Notes: generated by a model not told the origin, from the sequence alone. A stretch of DNA of 64,000 bases from Flavobacterium sp. LHD-80 (GCF_030929605.1 NZ_JAVFVS010000001.1:1-64000), one strand, 5' to 3'. Counted from the first letter of the stretch, positions 42,888 to 52,953 are shown. Program-made: numbers and translations.

Positions 42888-44445
42888 TAGGTTGATTTGG
42901 TGTATAGTTTTTAAATGGTTTTTTTAGATCTATGGCAGTTGGCGTGCTTTCATTGGCATAATAATCAATAAAAGTTACGGCGCAGGCTTTATAAAGATTG
43001 AGTTTTCCGCCCGCAATTGAAAACGTGATATTCCCGTCAACTTCTTTTACGGTCACTTTTTCTACAATTTTTGTAGCGTCATTAATGTCGATTTTAGAAA
43101 CATGTTCGCCGCCATAAACAACCATATAACGCACTTTTGTATTCAGCGGACTTTTTACTGTAAAAGTATATTTGATACTGTCTTTGGTATATTCAGCAAT
43201 TTGTGGCGTATCGATAATTACGTGTTTTAAATTCGGAACCGGAGCAGGAAGCGCTGGATATCGGTATTGATTTTCTTCTAAATGGCGAACCACATCAAAG
43301 TTTTTATTCATAAACCATTTAGAGCTGAAATAAGCACTTCCGGAAACATTTTTAAAGGTTCTCAAAAAGTCAATTTGAGTTGGAATTTCCTGCATAAAAT
43401 TCCAGTTTTTATCACCATCGGCTCTAATTTTGTAAGTAGCGTGACCAATATAAATAGCAGTATTATTAGAGTTTTCAGACCACCATTTTACTAATTTTGA
43501 ATAAGAAGCTCTAGGATTATTCATGCTCCAATATAATTGAGGCAAGATATAATCAATCCATTTTTGATCCATCCATAAAATAGGATCAGCATATAAATCG
43601 TCGTAATTTGATGTTGATGCAGTTTCAGAACCTCTTGGATCCTGTGTTTTGTTTCGCCAAACCCCAAACGGACTGATTCCGAATTGAACCCAAGGTTTGC
43701 TTGCTTTGATTGTTGTTGAAATCGTGTGTACAAAGTTGCTCACATTCGCACGACGCCAATCAGATAAACTTAAACCAGCACCATATTTTTTGTATGAAGC
43801 CGAATCGTTAAAGACTTTTCCAGGAACGGCATAAGGATAAAAATAATCATCAAAATGAATCGCATCGATATCGTATTTGTCAACGACTTCTTTTACGACT
43901 TTCGTCAAATGCGCTTGAACCTCAGGTAAAGCTGGATCATAATAGTATTTTCCGCCGTATTCAATCATCCATTCCGGATGTTTGAAAAGATCATGTCCTG
44001 GGCTTAAAAGGTTTTTATTTAAATCGAAAGTCGCGCGATACGGATTCAGCCACGCGTGAAATTCAAATCCGCGGTTGTGCGCTTGCTCGATCATCCAAGC
44101 CAATGCATCATAATATGGGTTAGGAGCCAAACCTTCTTTCCCTGTCAAAAATCGCGACCAAGGAGCAAATTCAGAAGGATAAATAGCATCGCCAACACTT
44201 CGAACCTGAACAATTACGGCGTTATAATTTAATTTTTTGTAGGTTTCTAAAATCTCAAGATAATCAGCTTTTTCTTTTTCGACGTTGTCAGAGGCTGTTT
44301 TAGGCCAGTCAATATTCACAACAGTCGCAATCCACACACCTCTAAATTCGTTTTTAGGATGCAGTATTTTTTCCTGTGCAACGGATTTCCATCCAAAGAA
44401 AAACAAAAATATAATAGAGTATAGTAAGTGCTGATTTTTATGCAT
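42874..44445 (-). CDS. secreted GHL10-family glycosidase
   Basis: A 523-residue secreted protein of the GHL10/DUF187 family. A signal peptide (MHKNQHLLYSIIFLFFFGWKSVAQ) is followed by EFRGVWIATVVNIDWP and a TIM-barrel with AIHFDDYFYPY and FGISPFGVWRN; the carboxylates in the DDYF motif are likely catalytic. A C-terminal beta-rich domain starts near residue 400. Such enzymes act on cell-wall-related glycans. The overlap with the AmpG-like gene supports a common operon. Confidence 0.87.
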   Translation of the reverse strand: MHKNQHLLYSIIFLFFFGWKSVAQEKILHPKNEFRGVWIATVVNIDWPKTASDNVEKEKADYLEILETYKKLNYNAVIVQVRSVGDAIYPSEFAPWSRFLTGKEGLAPNPYYDALAWMIEQAHNRGFEFHAWLNPYRATFDLNKNLLSPGHDLFKHPEWMIEYGGKYYYDPALPEVQAHLTKVVKEVVDKYDIDAIHFDDYFYPYAVPGKVFNDSASYKKYGAGLSLSDWRRANVSNFVHTISTTIKASKPWVQFGISPFGVWRNKTQDPRGSETASTSNYDDLYADPILWMDQKWIDYILPQLYWSMNNPRASYSKLVKWWSENSNNTAIYIGHATYKIRADGDKNWNFMQEIPTQIDFLRTFKNVSGSAYFSSKWFMNKNFDVVRHLEENQYRYPALPAPVPNLKHVIIDTPQIAEYTKDSIKYTFTVKSPLNTKVRYMVVYGGEHVSKIDINDATKIVEKVTVKEVDGNITFSIAGGKLNLYKACAVTFIDYYANESTPTAIDLKKPFKNYTPNQPNENR

Positions 44446-44735
44446 TTCAATCTTTTATTAACAAAAACCAAAAATAGTTTCTTTTGCCACGAATTACACG
44501 AATTTTCACAAATTATTTTTGAAAGGAATAATTAAAAGGAAAAAATAGTGCAATTTGCGCAAGTAATGGTATTTTTTTTAGCCACGAATTACACGAATTA
44601 CCGCGAATTGTTTTTTATACAGTCAGAAAAAATTAGTGGAAATTTGTGTAATTCGTGGCAACTTTTTTATAGCCACAGATTAAAGGATTTTATGGATTAA
44701 TCTTTTTAATCCTTTTTATCTGTGGCAAAAAATAT
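44446..44735. repeat. AT-rich spacer with GCCACGAATTACACGAATT repeats
   Basis: Three copies of the word CCACGAATTACACGAATT occur, two direct (about 44486 and 44582) and one inverted (about 44645-44660), plus an AATCCTTTT...GTGGC pair at the end. The copies can fold into long hairpins. No gene is present. This is a common dispersed intergenic repeat in flavobacteria. Confidence 0.6.
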
Positions 44736-45944
44736 TTAGCTTGGAAAAGAAATTTTACCCATAGTTACCGATGGAATTCCTTTTTTTGAACCAAAATTAT
44801 AATTGCCTCCTGCAACCGTTTCATTCGCCAAAACAGCAAACAAAACCGCTTCTTTTGCATCGCCTGAAATTCCGAGAACGTCGCTTTTTTCAAATTTACA
44901 AGACAATAATTCCTGTAACCAACTCACCAGTAACGGATTCCTCGCGCCACCGCCCGACATATAAACTGTAAACTCTTCGATTGGTGTTTTAGTATTTTGG
45001 ACAACAAACAAAACCGCTTCAGCAATTGTCTCGGCGCTTAGGCGCGTTAAAGTGGCCAGCAAATCTGGTGCCGAAATGTTCTCTAAACCTAATTTTACTA
45101 AAGCCGAGTTTACAAAATTATGATTGAATAATTCCTGACCAATGGTTTTTGGGAAGCTTTTCTGGAAGAAGGCGTCGCTTTTTAATTCGGTTAAAAGTAC
45201 TTGATTTACAGTGCCGCTTTTAGCGATTTCAGCATCTTTATCGAAACTTTTTTCAGGGAAAAATTGTTTGGTGAAAATATCAATTAAAGTATTTGCAGTT
45301 CCGGTATCGGTTACAAAAACTTCTTCGGCGTTTTGTGAGGCGGGTAAATACGTGAAATTTGCGATGCCGCCCATGTTGAGCATAATTCGGTTTTCACCTT
45401 TTTTGCTGAATAACAAATAATCGCCATAAACCGCCAAAGGCGCGCCTTCACCGCCCGCAGCAACATGTTTTTGTCTGAAATCTGACAAAGTTATAATTCC
45501 GGTTTTTACCGCAATATGATCGCCGTCGCCAATTTGTAATGTCGCATTTGGAAATTTTTCCTGCTGATGCAAAAACTTTGGCGCGTGTAAAACTGTTTGT
45601 CCGTGCGATGCGATTAAATCGACTTCGCTTGCGGGAATATTCCATTTTGAAAGACAATCGTTGATCATTCCGGCGTGCAAATTGGCAATCCATTCGTTTA
45701 GTAAAACCAAATGCTGAAAATCGATTGTTTTTTTAGCAAACACTTTTCTGATTTCGGTTTTAATGTTTTCGCTGTAATCGATGGTTTCAAACTGTTCGAT
45801 TTTTACAATTGTATTTTCCCCTTCGCCCGAAACTTCACAAAGCGCCAAGTCAAGTCCGTCAAGCGAGGTTCCTGACATTAAACCGATTATTTTTCGGGTT
45901 TCTTTTTGAGCTATTTTGTAAAGGGCGGTTATATTTTTATTCAT
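44736..45944 (-). CDS. anmK: anhydro-N-acetylmuramic acid kinase
   Basis: A 402-residue kinase of the actin/hexokinase fold that hydrolyses and phosphorylates anhydroMurNAc to MurNAc-6-phosphate during peptidoglycan recycling. Phosphate loops are GLMSGTSLDGLDLAL near residue 19 and ASHGQTVLHAP near 112; the adenosine loop is VYMSGGGARNP near 330. Start at 45944; the frame has about 15 extra residues before the conserved core. It completes the NagZ-AmpG-AnmK set. Confidence 0.93.
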   Translation of the reverse strand: MNKNITALYKIAQKETRKIIGLMSGTSLDGLDLALCEVSGEGENTIVKIEQFETIDYSENIKTEIRKVFAKKTIDFQHLVLLNEWIANLHAGMINDCLSKWNIPASEVDLIASHGQTVLHAPKFLHQQEKFPNATLQIGDGDHIAVKTGIITLSDFRQKHVAAGGEGAPLAVYGDYLLFSKKGENRIMLNMGGIANFTYLPASQNAEEVFVTDTGTANTLIDIFTKQFFPEKSFDKDAEIAKSGTVNQVLLTELKSDAFFQKSFPKTIGQELFNHNFVNSALVKLGLENISAPDLLATLTRLSAETIAEAVLFVVQNTKTPIEEFTVYMSGGGARNPLLVSWLQELLSCKFEKSDVLGISGDAKEAVLFAVLANETVAGGNYNFGSKKGIPSVTMGKISFPS

Positions 45945-46166
45945 TTTGATGGAATGCTTTTTTGATAATGCTAAAATGGGATTTATTTGGGGATAAATTT
46001 AGGGAAATGAAGGATATTTTGTTTTTTTTTGAGAGACTTTTAAATGTATATTGCTTTACTTATCTTTTCAATTTATTTAAGATATTGTCTAGAAAGTGGA
46101 TTTGAATACTGGGTTTTAGGGAAAGTAGTTGAAGAATATATAAATGAATTAACAGATTAATAAAAT

Positions 46167-47399
46167 ATGTTTAAGGAAAATAAGTATTACGGTGAAGTAT
46201 GGTTTGTTGATAAAGAAGAGACAAAATGTTTTTGTATACTTAACTTTATAAATGGAAGAGTTTCGTTAGAAACAAATTTAAGGTCAGATCGTTCTGTATA
46301 TAAGCATCAAATAATCTTGGGGGTATTTACAGGATTAGGATATATAACATTTATTGATTGCAGAATTAAATTTAGTCAAAGTGGTATTACTGAAGTTCGA
46401 ATATATCAACCGAAATATTGTTTTATCTCTATAAATCACTTTGTACAAATTAGTGGTCTTAAATTTAAAAAGTTTGAAATCGGAAATGATGCTATTGTTG
46501 ATTGGACTGCCAAAACTAATTGGTATGACTTTTCAGAAGATAAACTAATTAAGGAAAGTGATATCTCTGATCACTTTAGAATAGAAGAATTAGGTTTGTC
46601 AATTGAAATAAAACAAACTTCAAGTTCTAGTATTGGTCACAAAGAATTTGTTCTTAAAAATGATGGTTATTTGATTTTTGAATCTGATGAGGAAATCTCT
46701 TTATTAACGGCATTTGATTATTATAACATATTTCAAAAATTTCTGCAATTTATTTCAGCCAGAACAAGGCAGTTTAGTTTTTTTTCGTTTCAATGTTTAA
46801 CTTGTGGAGAATCTGTGGCGATTTACTATCAGGAGAATAAATTTGAAAAATCAGGGTCTAGTTATATTCATTTATATTATGATGAAATTTTAGAAGATCT
46901 TTCTACTTTAATTAAACAGGCTTATATTTCAACAGAATTTAAATTTTGTTTAGATAAATTAATGGAAAATTTATTAGGAACTAATTTAAGCCATAGTAGA
47001 AGATTTATAAATTCAATTGCGACATTTGAAGCATTTAATAAATTATATGTAAATCATAAAAATAAAAAATTAGCGGATTATCTAAAATGCAATAAAGAAA
47101 ATATTCTTGCCATAAGTAAAATTAATGAAATTAGTTTTGATGATTTTATTTCAAAAATTATACGTTCGAGAGATTATCATGTACATAGTAACATAAAGAA
47201 TAAAAATATTTTTTCAGATTTTGAGTTGCTTTATATTAGCTTCCTTCTTGACTTTACAGTTGGTTTGGGTTTGTTAAAAAACATGAGGGTATCTAAAAAG
47301 ATACTAGATAAAGTTGTGAGTCAAGGAGAATTAGTATTTGTTCATATGCAAAAATCAAACAAGATATTGAATGAGGATACTTTAGAAACTAACTCCTGA
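46167..47399 (+). CDS. ApeA-like HEPN anti-phage protein
   Basis: A 410-residue protein with an ApeA-type N-terminal beta-rich domain (YYGEVWFVDKEETKCFCILN at the start, continuing to about residue 250) and a C-terminal HEPN domain with the catalytic Arg-x4-His motif in RSRDYHVHSN (about residues 333-342). ApeA proteins are single-gene abortive-infection systems whose HEPN ribonuclease cleaves host RNA after phage sensing. It is more AT-rich than its neighbours, single and surrounded by repeats, as expected for an acquired gene. No antitoxin gene is seen beside it. Confidence 0.78.
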   Translation: MFKENKYYGEVWFVDKEETKCFCILNFINGRVSLETNLRSDRSVYKHQIILGVFTGLGYITFIDCRIKFSQSGITEVRIYQPKYCFISINHFVQISGLKFKKFEIGNDAIVDWTAKTNWYDFSEDKLIKESDISDHFRIEELGLSIEIKQTSSSSIGHKEFVLKNDGYLIFESDEEISLLTAFDYYNIFQKFLQFISARTRQFSFFSFQCLTCGESVAIYYQENKFEKSGSSYIHLYYDEILEDLSTLIKQAYISTEFKFCLDKLMENLLGTNLSHSRRFINSIATFEAFNKLYVNHKNKKLADYLKCNKENILAISKINEISFDDFISKIIRSRDYHVHSNIKNKNIFSDFELLYISFLLDFTVGLGLLKNMRVSKKILDKVVSQGELVFVHMQKSNKILNEDTLETNS

Positions 47400-47664
47400 T
47401 AGCTCGAATTTGCAGTTCATGACAGCATAGACTGCGCGCAATATAAGTTGAAAATATATATCTCCTGCTAGCGCGAGCGTCTCGCTCGTGCCCGCAAGGA
47501 TGTTTCATATTTAAAAATTTATTTAATTATTAAACTGATTCTAGGTATAAAATTAGATACTTTGTGTTCACGAGCGAGACGATCGCGCTAGCATTTGAAA
47601 ATGTTTTGATAAATTATTCAGTTAAAATTAATAATTATATATCGTAAATCTTCTTATGAAACCG
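47400..47664. repeat. spacer with 24-bp inverted repeat
   Basis: Arms GCTAGCGCGAGCGTCTCGCTCG and complement (47467-47490 and 47569-47592, one mismatch) enclose 78 bp. Each arm also contains its own small GAGCG...CGCTC hairpin. It follows the ApeA-like gene and may end its transcript. No gene is seen. Confidence 0.6.
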
Positions 47665-47755
47665 AATGTCCTAGCCCTGATGGAAGCGACATCCTTTTGT
47701 GGCGGGGTTCGCCGCAAAAGATATAGCGGACAGCAGGAATCAGCTCCTAATTAAA
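47665..47755 (+). repeat. dispersed TAGCCCTGAT repeat, copy 1
   Basis: Begins CCTAGCCCTGATGGAAGCG, contains ATCCTTTTGTGGCGGGG facing CGCCGCAAAAGAT, and ends AGCGGACAGCAGGAATCAGCTCC. A second, inverted copy with a different loop stem lies at 58945-59042. Non-coding element known by eye from many Flavobacterium spacers. Confidence 0.75.
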
Positions 47756-47954
47756 GTTAAAATCCCAAATGCGTTCTTGAAGTTTAGCACATTTCAAAAT
47801 CTTGTTATACTCGCTAATTTTTGTTAAATTTGAGTAAATGAAGTACTCAAAATAGAAAGCCACACACTCATATTGTCTGTTAGATTTATTCGGGAAATTA
47901 TCCATACAGGATTTTCAAACAGAAGGCAAAACGTTACATCTATATCATCAAGAC
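47756..47954. other. upstream region of the 96-residue unknown gene
   Basis: Ordinary AT-rich sequence, with a TTGTTAAATTTGAGT stretch about 130 bp before the next gene that partly fits a Bacteroidota promoter. No gene or strong structure is seen. Confidence 0.3.
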
Positions 47955-48245
47955 ATGAGTTACGAAAAAATCAAAGAGGAATTTATTAAAAATGCAGAAG
48001 CGTATATAAACGCAAAGCGCCAGCCTTTTGAAAAATTATCAGGTATCGAACTAGTAGATGCAAAATCTCATTATCTGGATGGTTTTCAAGAGTACATTAC
48101 GCACCTAAACTTTATATTAAATGCATTGATTGATGAGCATTTGATACCTTTTCAAACCCTTGAAGAGGCAAATACTTTTCAAGCTTACATGAAACCGACT
48201 TTTGAAAATCTTTCTAAAAAGTTTACAGAAGGACTTATTGATTAA
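47955..48245 (+). CDS. unknown helical protein of 96 residues
   Basis: A soluble helical protein: KIKEEFIKNAEAYINAK, YLDGFQEYITHLNFILNALI, and TFENLSKKFTEGLID. No family is recognised. The start ATG follows an A-rich leader. It stands alone between repeats on the plus strand and has normal codon use, so it is probably a real gene with unknown role. Confidence 0.6.
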   Translation: MSYEKIKEEFIKNAEAYINAKRQPFEKLSGIELVDAKSHYLDGFQEYITHLNFILNALIDEHLIPFQTLEEANTFQAYMKPTFENLSKKFTEGLID

Positions 48246-48384
48246 AAACAGAAAATTTACGTTTTTATAAGCCTTCTCCCGATAACCATCGGGACTGCTC
48301 AGGATGACAATAGTGTTAAAATACCAAACTTCAATTTAAAAATCAATCACAAAGAAAACCTTTGCCTCTTTGTCACTATATCAC

Positions 48385-48413
48385 TTTGAACCTTAAAAAA
48401 ATACCTATTTTTG
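48385..48413 (+). promoter_or_regulatory. Bacteroidota-type promoter of the FAD/Fe-S dehydrogenase
   Basis: TTTG (48385-48388) and TATTTTTG (48406-48413) are spaced by 17 bp and match the -33 TTTG / -7 TAnnTTTG pattern, 31 bp before the start codon. Confidence 0.6.
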
Positions 48414-48444
48414 TAATTCAAAAGAAAAGCAAAAATCAGCAATA

Positions 48445-51351
48445 ATGTTACAACTTAAGGATTTAGAGCAATTAGCCGGCGAGCTCGAGGGCACACTTTT
48501 ATACGATGATCTTCATAAAACACTTTATTCGACAGATGCATCGGTGTATCGGATTCGGCCAAATGCGGTGGCTTTGCCTAAATCTACAGCAGATATCAGC
48601 AGGTTAATTCGCTTTGCGCGAGAACATAACATTTCGGTTACGCCAAGAACAGCTGGAACTTCACTTGCCGGGCAAGCCGTTGGTGATGGACTTGTGATTG
48701 ATGTTTCGAAGCATTTTACCAAAATATTAGGTTACGATGCCGAAAAAAAAACAGTTACGGTTCAGCCCGGCGTTATTCGAGATGAGCTGAATTTATTTTT
48801 GAAACAACATGGCGTTTTCTTTGCGCCCATTACTTCGACTTCTAATCGCGCGATGATTGGCGGAATGGTGGGAAATAATTCCTCTGGAACCACTTCGATT
48901 CGATATGGCGTTACGCGTGATAAAATTGCTGAAGTAAAAGCGATTTTGAGTGATGGAACTGAAGTAGTTTTTGGCGAATTGACTTCGGCGGAATTTATCG
49001 AGAAAACCCAAGGCGATTCTTTAGAAAATAAAATCTACAAAAGCGTTTACGACGAACTTTCGGTAAAAGAAAATCAGGAAGAAATTATAAAAGAGTTTCC
49101 GAAACCGGAAATTCACAGACGAAATACAGGTTACGCCGTTGATATTCTGCTAAAATCAGAAATCTTTGGCGGAACCGAACCAACAATAAACCTCGGAAAA
49201 TTACTTTGCGGAAGCGAAGGAACGCTGGCCTTTACAACCGAAATCACTTTAAAAGTTGACGATTTACCGCCAGCGCACAGTATTATGGTCGTTGGGCATT
49301 ATCATACGATTCAGGAATCTTTGGAATCTGTTGTGGTGGCGATGAAACATCATTTGTATACTTGCGAAATGATCGACGATACGATTTTGGATTGTACCAA
49401 AACGAATCGTGAACACATTAAAAATAGATTCTTTTTAGTTGGTGAACCCAAAGCGATTATGTTGTTTGAAGTGGCGTCGCATACTTTAGAAGATGCCGAA
49501 AATCAGGCAAACGCTTTAATTGCCGATTTAGAAAAACACAATTTTGGTTATGCGTTAGTAAAAATTTACGGCCCTGATATTGATAAAGCCAACGAACTTA
49601 GAAAAGCGGGACTCGGACTTTTAGGAAGTATCGTAGGCGACAACAAAGCGGCAGATTCTATTGAAGATACGGCCGTAGAATTAAGCGATTTGCCAGCATA
49701 TATTGCAGAGTTTTCGGCGATGATGTTAAGCCACGGACAGGAAGCGATTTATTATGCGCATGCCGGCGCGGGAGAATTGCATTTGCGTCCAGTTTTGAAT
49801 TTGAAGAAAACGGAAGATTTAAAATTATTCAGAACCATTGCGACCGATGTGGCGCATTTGGTGAAAAAATACAGAGGTTCGTTAAGTGGTGAACATGGTG
49901 ACGGAATCGTGCGCGGAGAATTTATTCCGTTTATGATTGGTGAGAAGAATTACGAACTGCTGAAAAGAATCAAATTAGCGTTTGACCCGAATTCGGTTTT
50001 CAATATCGGAAAGATTGTCAACGCTTTGAAAATGGACGAAAACCATCGTGTAATTTCGGGCAGAGTAGAACCAGATATTAAAACGTTTCAGGATTTCTCA
50101 GACAGTTTAGGAATTTTGCGTGCTGCAGAAAAATGTAACGGCTCTGGCGATTGCCGAAAAATGCCATCGGCCGGCGGAGCAATGTGCCCAAGTTATCGTG
50201 CAACGCGAAATGAAAAAGAAACGACTCGTGCAAGAGCAAATGCGTTACGCGAATATTTGACGTATTCTGAAAAAGAAAACAAATTTGATCAGAAAGAATT
50301 ATACGAAGTTTTTGAGTTGTGTGTAAGCTGTAAAGCCTGCGCCAGCGAATGTCCGAGTAATGTTGACGTTGCGACTTTAAAAGCGGAGTTTTTATACCAA
50401 TATCAAAAAGCAAACGGCTTTTCGACTAGAAATAAGATTTTTGCCAACAACGCCAAATTGAATAAAATGGGAAGCAAATTCCCGTCGATTACGAATTTTA
50501 TTTCGAATCAGTCTTTGGTTAAAAAGTCAATGGGAATTGCGCCGGAAAGACAAGTCCCATTATTAGCAAAAAAGACGTTTAGAAAATGGTATGAAAACAA
50601 TAAACCTAAAAATGCCGATTTTCCGAACGGACAATTGTATTTGTTTGTTGATGAATTCACGAATTATTACGACGTAAATATTGGTATTGATGCCGTTGAA
50701 TTATTGACAAAATTAGGTTACGAAGTTTTAATCGTAAATCATGAAGAAAGCGGAAGAACGTATCTTTCAAAAGGATTTTTGGAAGAAGCTAAAAAAATCA
50801 CGGATATCAATGTCAATATTTTCAAAGATTTAATTTCAAGCAACGCGCCGTTAATTGGAATTGAACCTTCGGCGATTTTGACTTTTAGAGATGAATATTT
50901 ACGATTGGCATCGGATAAAGAAAATGCGGAAAGAATTTCGCAAAACGCTTTTACCATCGAAGAATTTTTCAAAAAGGAAATCATCGACGGAAAAATAACG
51001 CCAGATTCTTTTTCGGAGGAAACAAAAGAAATCAAAATTCATGGACATTGTCATCAGAAATCGTTAAGTTCTGTTGAAGCGACTTTCGCCATGTTGAATC
51101 TGCCTAAAAATAATACGGTTACGATTTATAATTCGGGTTGTTGCGGAATGGCGGGATCTTTTGGTTATGAAAAAGAACATTATAAAGTGAGTATGCAAAT
51201 GGGCGAGGACACGCTTTTTCCAAAAGTGCGCAACACTGCCGAAAACGTAAAAATCGCCGCTGCAGGAACGAGTTGTCGTCATCAAATTTATGATGGTACA
51301 AAACGTGAAGCACAGCATCCGGTTAGTATTTTGAGGAATTGTTTGAAGTAA
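48445..51351 (+). CDS. FAD-linked and Fe-S D-lactate/2-hydroxyacid dehydrogenase
   Basis: A 968-residue fusion of a GlcD-type FAD oxidase (residues 1-530: PRTAGTSLAGQAVGDGLVIDVS, and SGEHGDGIVRGEF) with a ferredoxin-like [4Fe-4S] domain (about 565-660: CNGSGDCRK...CPSY, and CVSCKACASECPSN) and CCG-type C-terminal domains (HGHCHQKSL, NSGCCGMAGSFG). It resembles bacterial D-lactate dehydrogenases that feed electrons to quinones; glycolate oxidation is an alternative. Family members often have around 950-1000 residues, so the gene is full-length. Confidence 0.9.
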   Translation: MLQLKDLEQLAGELEGTLLYDDLHKTLYSTDASVYRIRPNAVALPKSTADISRLIRFAREHNISVTPRTAGTSLAGQAVGDGLVIDVSKHFTKILGYDAEKKTVTVQPGVIRDELNLFLKQHGVFFAPITSTSNRAMIGGMVGNNSSGTTSIRYGVTRDKIAEVKAILSDGTEVVFGELTSAEFIEKTQGDSLENKIYKSVYDELSVKENQEEIIKEFPKPEIHRRNTGYAVDILLKSEIFGGTEPTINLGKLLCGSEGTLAFTTEITLKVDDLPPAHSIMVVGHYHTIQESLESVVVAMKHHLYTCEMIDDTILDCTKTNREHIKNRFFLVGEPKAIMLFEVASHTLEDAENQANALIADLEKHNFGYALVKIYGPDIDKANELRKAGLGLLGSIVGDNKAADSIEDTAVELSDLPAYIAEFSAMMLSHGQEAIYYAHAGAGELHLRPVLNLKKTEDLKLFRTIATDVAHLVKKYRGSLSGEHGDGIVRGEFIPFMIGEKNYELLKRIKLAFDPNSVFNIGKIVNALKMDENHRVISGRVEPDIKTFQDFSDSLGILRAAEKCNGSGDCRKMPSAGGAMCPSYRATRNEKETTRARANALREYLTYSEKENKFDQKELYEVFELCVSCKACASECPSNVDVATLKAEFLYQYQKANGFSTRNKIFANNAKLNKMGSKFPSITNFISNQSLVKKSMGIAPERQVPLLAKKTFRKWYENNKPKNADFPNGQLYLFVDEFTNYYDVNIGIDAVELLTKLGYEVLIVNHEESGRTYLSKGFLEEAKKITDINVNIFKDLISSNAPLIGIEPSAILTFRDEYLRLASDKENAERISQNAFTIEEFFKKEIIDGKITPDSFSEETKEIKIHGHCHQKSLSSVEATFAMLNLPKNNTVTIYNSGCCGMAGSFGYEKEHYKVSMQMGEDTLFPKVRNTAENVKIAAAGTSCRHQIYDGTKREAQHPVSILRNCLK

Positions 51352-51354
51352 AGT

Positions 51355-51545
51355 TTAACCGCAATCCCGATAGCTATCGGGAGCTAACGATTACGCAAAG
51401 TTTTTTTTCACGCAGATTTTGCAGATTTAAGCAGATTTACTTTTAAATTAATTATAAATCTGTGTGCATCTGCTCAAATCTTTTTAAATCTGCGTGAAAC
51501 AAAACTCAGCGTCAATCAGTCTAAATCCGCGTCATCCGTGTGCTA
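51355..51545. repeat. inverted CACGCAGATTT repeats
   Basis: A short perfect palindrome TCCCGATAGCTATCGGGA (51365-51382) is followed by TTCACGCAGATTTTGCAG... facing ...AAATCTGCGTGAAA (about 51409-51500). This forms a long hairpin between convergent genes. Non-coding. Confidence 0.6.
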
Positions 51546-51548
51546 AAA

Positions 51549-52703
51549 TTACAACGATACTTTTTTCCCGGTTTCAGCAGCTTTATAAATTGCGTTGATG
51601 ACTTTAATATCTTTAAGTCCTTCTTCGCCTGTAATATGATTGGGCAGTTTTTTGTTCTCTAATAAAAGTTTTGCAATTTCATCCATTTGTGTCTGCTGTT
51701 GGTTTATCACAGGGAATTTTAGCGGACCTTTAGATGTTTTTCCTTCAAATGGACCGTAACTCAAAGCCGGACTTAATTCAAACGAACCTTCATCTGCGGA
51801 AGCGTAAAATCGGTCAATGTCGTAAGCTACAGTTGTGTTGCAATTAGCAGTTGCTCCGCTAGGAAATTCCATTTGCCAGGAAATACTTTCTTCGGTTTCA
51901 GAAAAAATTTGCTTGTTGTATACAGGACCAAATTGGGCCGTAACCGCAATGGGTTCTTCGCCCAAAACATAACGACTAGCCTGAATACAATAAACCCCTA
52001 AATCCATTAACGGACCACCTCCAGATAATTTTTTGTTAAGTCGCCATTCGTTTCGGTCACTAAAATTGACAGTGCTTTTTGTATCAAGCGGATCATGAAT
52101 TTTATAACCAAGAGAAGCTTCGATATAACGCACTTGTCCAAAAACTTTATTTTGTCCTAATCTTTTAATTTCAAGATGTGTTGGTTCGTAATGCAAGCGA
52201 TAGCCAATTGCCAGTTGTACTTTATTTTCTTCACAAGCTTTTATCATTTCCTCGCAATCTTTCACTGTAATTGCCATTGGTTTTTCGGTAATAACATGTT
52301 TGCCAGCTTTTGCAGCGCGAATGACAAATTCTTTATGAAGTCCGTTTGGAGTAACGACATAAACCAAATCAATATCTTTGTTTTTTATAATCTCATCAAA
52401 ATTCTCATAATTGTAAATATTCTTTTCTGGAATATTGAATTTGGTCTTCCATTGAATAGCTTTTTCTGGAGTTCCCGTAACAATTCCCGTAAGATTACAA
52501 TATTGAGAAGCCTGAATTCCATCGGCCAATCTTGAGGCATAATTTCCTAAACCGCACAAAGCCACGTTTAGTTTTTTTCCGGTATACGGTTTTTGATTTT
52601 CTTCTGGCGCTGTCAAAAACGAAGGAAGTGTGGTCATAATAACCGAAGCGCCCACACCAACGCCAAATTTATTTACAAAAGAACGTCTAGAGATTTTTTC
52701 CAT
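51549..52703 (-). CDS. Gfo/Idh/MocA-family oxidoreductase with Tat signal
   Basis: A 384-residue NAD(P)-binding oxidoreductase. The start MEKISRRSFVNKFGVGVGAS is a twin-arginine signal, so the protein is exported folded. The Rossmann motif LNVALCGLGNYASRL and the EKP motif in HVITEKPMAITVKDCEEM are typical, and the second domain begins with YRLHYEPTHLEIKRL. It acts on a sugar or sugar derivative that cannot be named. Confidence 0.9.
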   Translation of the reverse strand: MEKISRRSFVNKFGVGVGASVIMTTLPSFLTAPEENQKPYTGKKLNVALCGLGNYASRLADGIQASQYCNLTGIVTGTPEKAIQWKTKFNIPEKNIYNYENFDEIIKNKDIDLVYVVTPNGLHKEFVIRAAKAGKHVITEKPMAITVKDCEEMIKACEENKVQLAIGYRLHYEPTHLEIKRLGQNKVFGQVRYIEASLGYKIHDPLDTKSTVNFSDRNEWRLNKKLSGGGPLMDLGVYCIQASRYVLGEEPIAVTAQFGPVYNKQIFSETEESISWQMEFPSGATANCNTTVAYDIDRFYASADEGSFELSPALSYGPFEGKTSKGPLKFPVINQQQTQMDEIAKLLLENKKLPNHITGEEGLKDIKVINAIYKAAETGKKVSL

Positions 52704-52824
52704 AAATTGGTTTTTTAGTTATGTTGTTAGTTTATTAGTACACTGGTGATTAAAAAAGTTACATGTGGAGAGAACTTTGTCAAAGTTCAAAACTTTGACA
52801 AAGTTGATTGTGATATTATCCGTA

Positions 52825-52933
52825 ATCTTGTCATTCCGAGGAACGAGGAATCTCCGCAAGTAACTCCGCAACGGGAAGCCCAATCTTTGTCGAGCTTCTT
52901 GTGGAGATTCCTCGTTCCTCGGAATGACAAGAT
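52825..52933. repeat. long inverted repeat, AATCTTTGTCGA-core family, copy 2
   Basis: Arms of 31 bp (52825-52855 and 52903-52933, GTCATTCCGAGGAACGAGGA...) enclose CGCAAGTAACTCCGCAAC and CAATCTTTGTCGAGCTTCT. The core words match the copies at 37052 and 57515, while the arms are different but still complementary. Confidence 0.8.
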
Positions 52934-52953
52934 TGTACATAATCAGGACTTAT

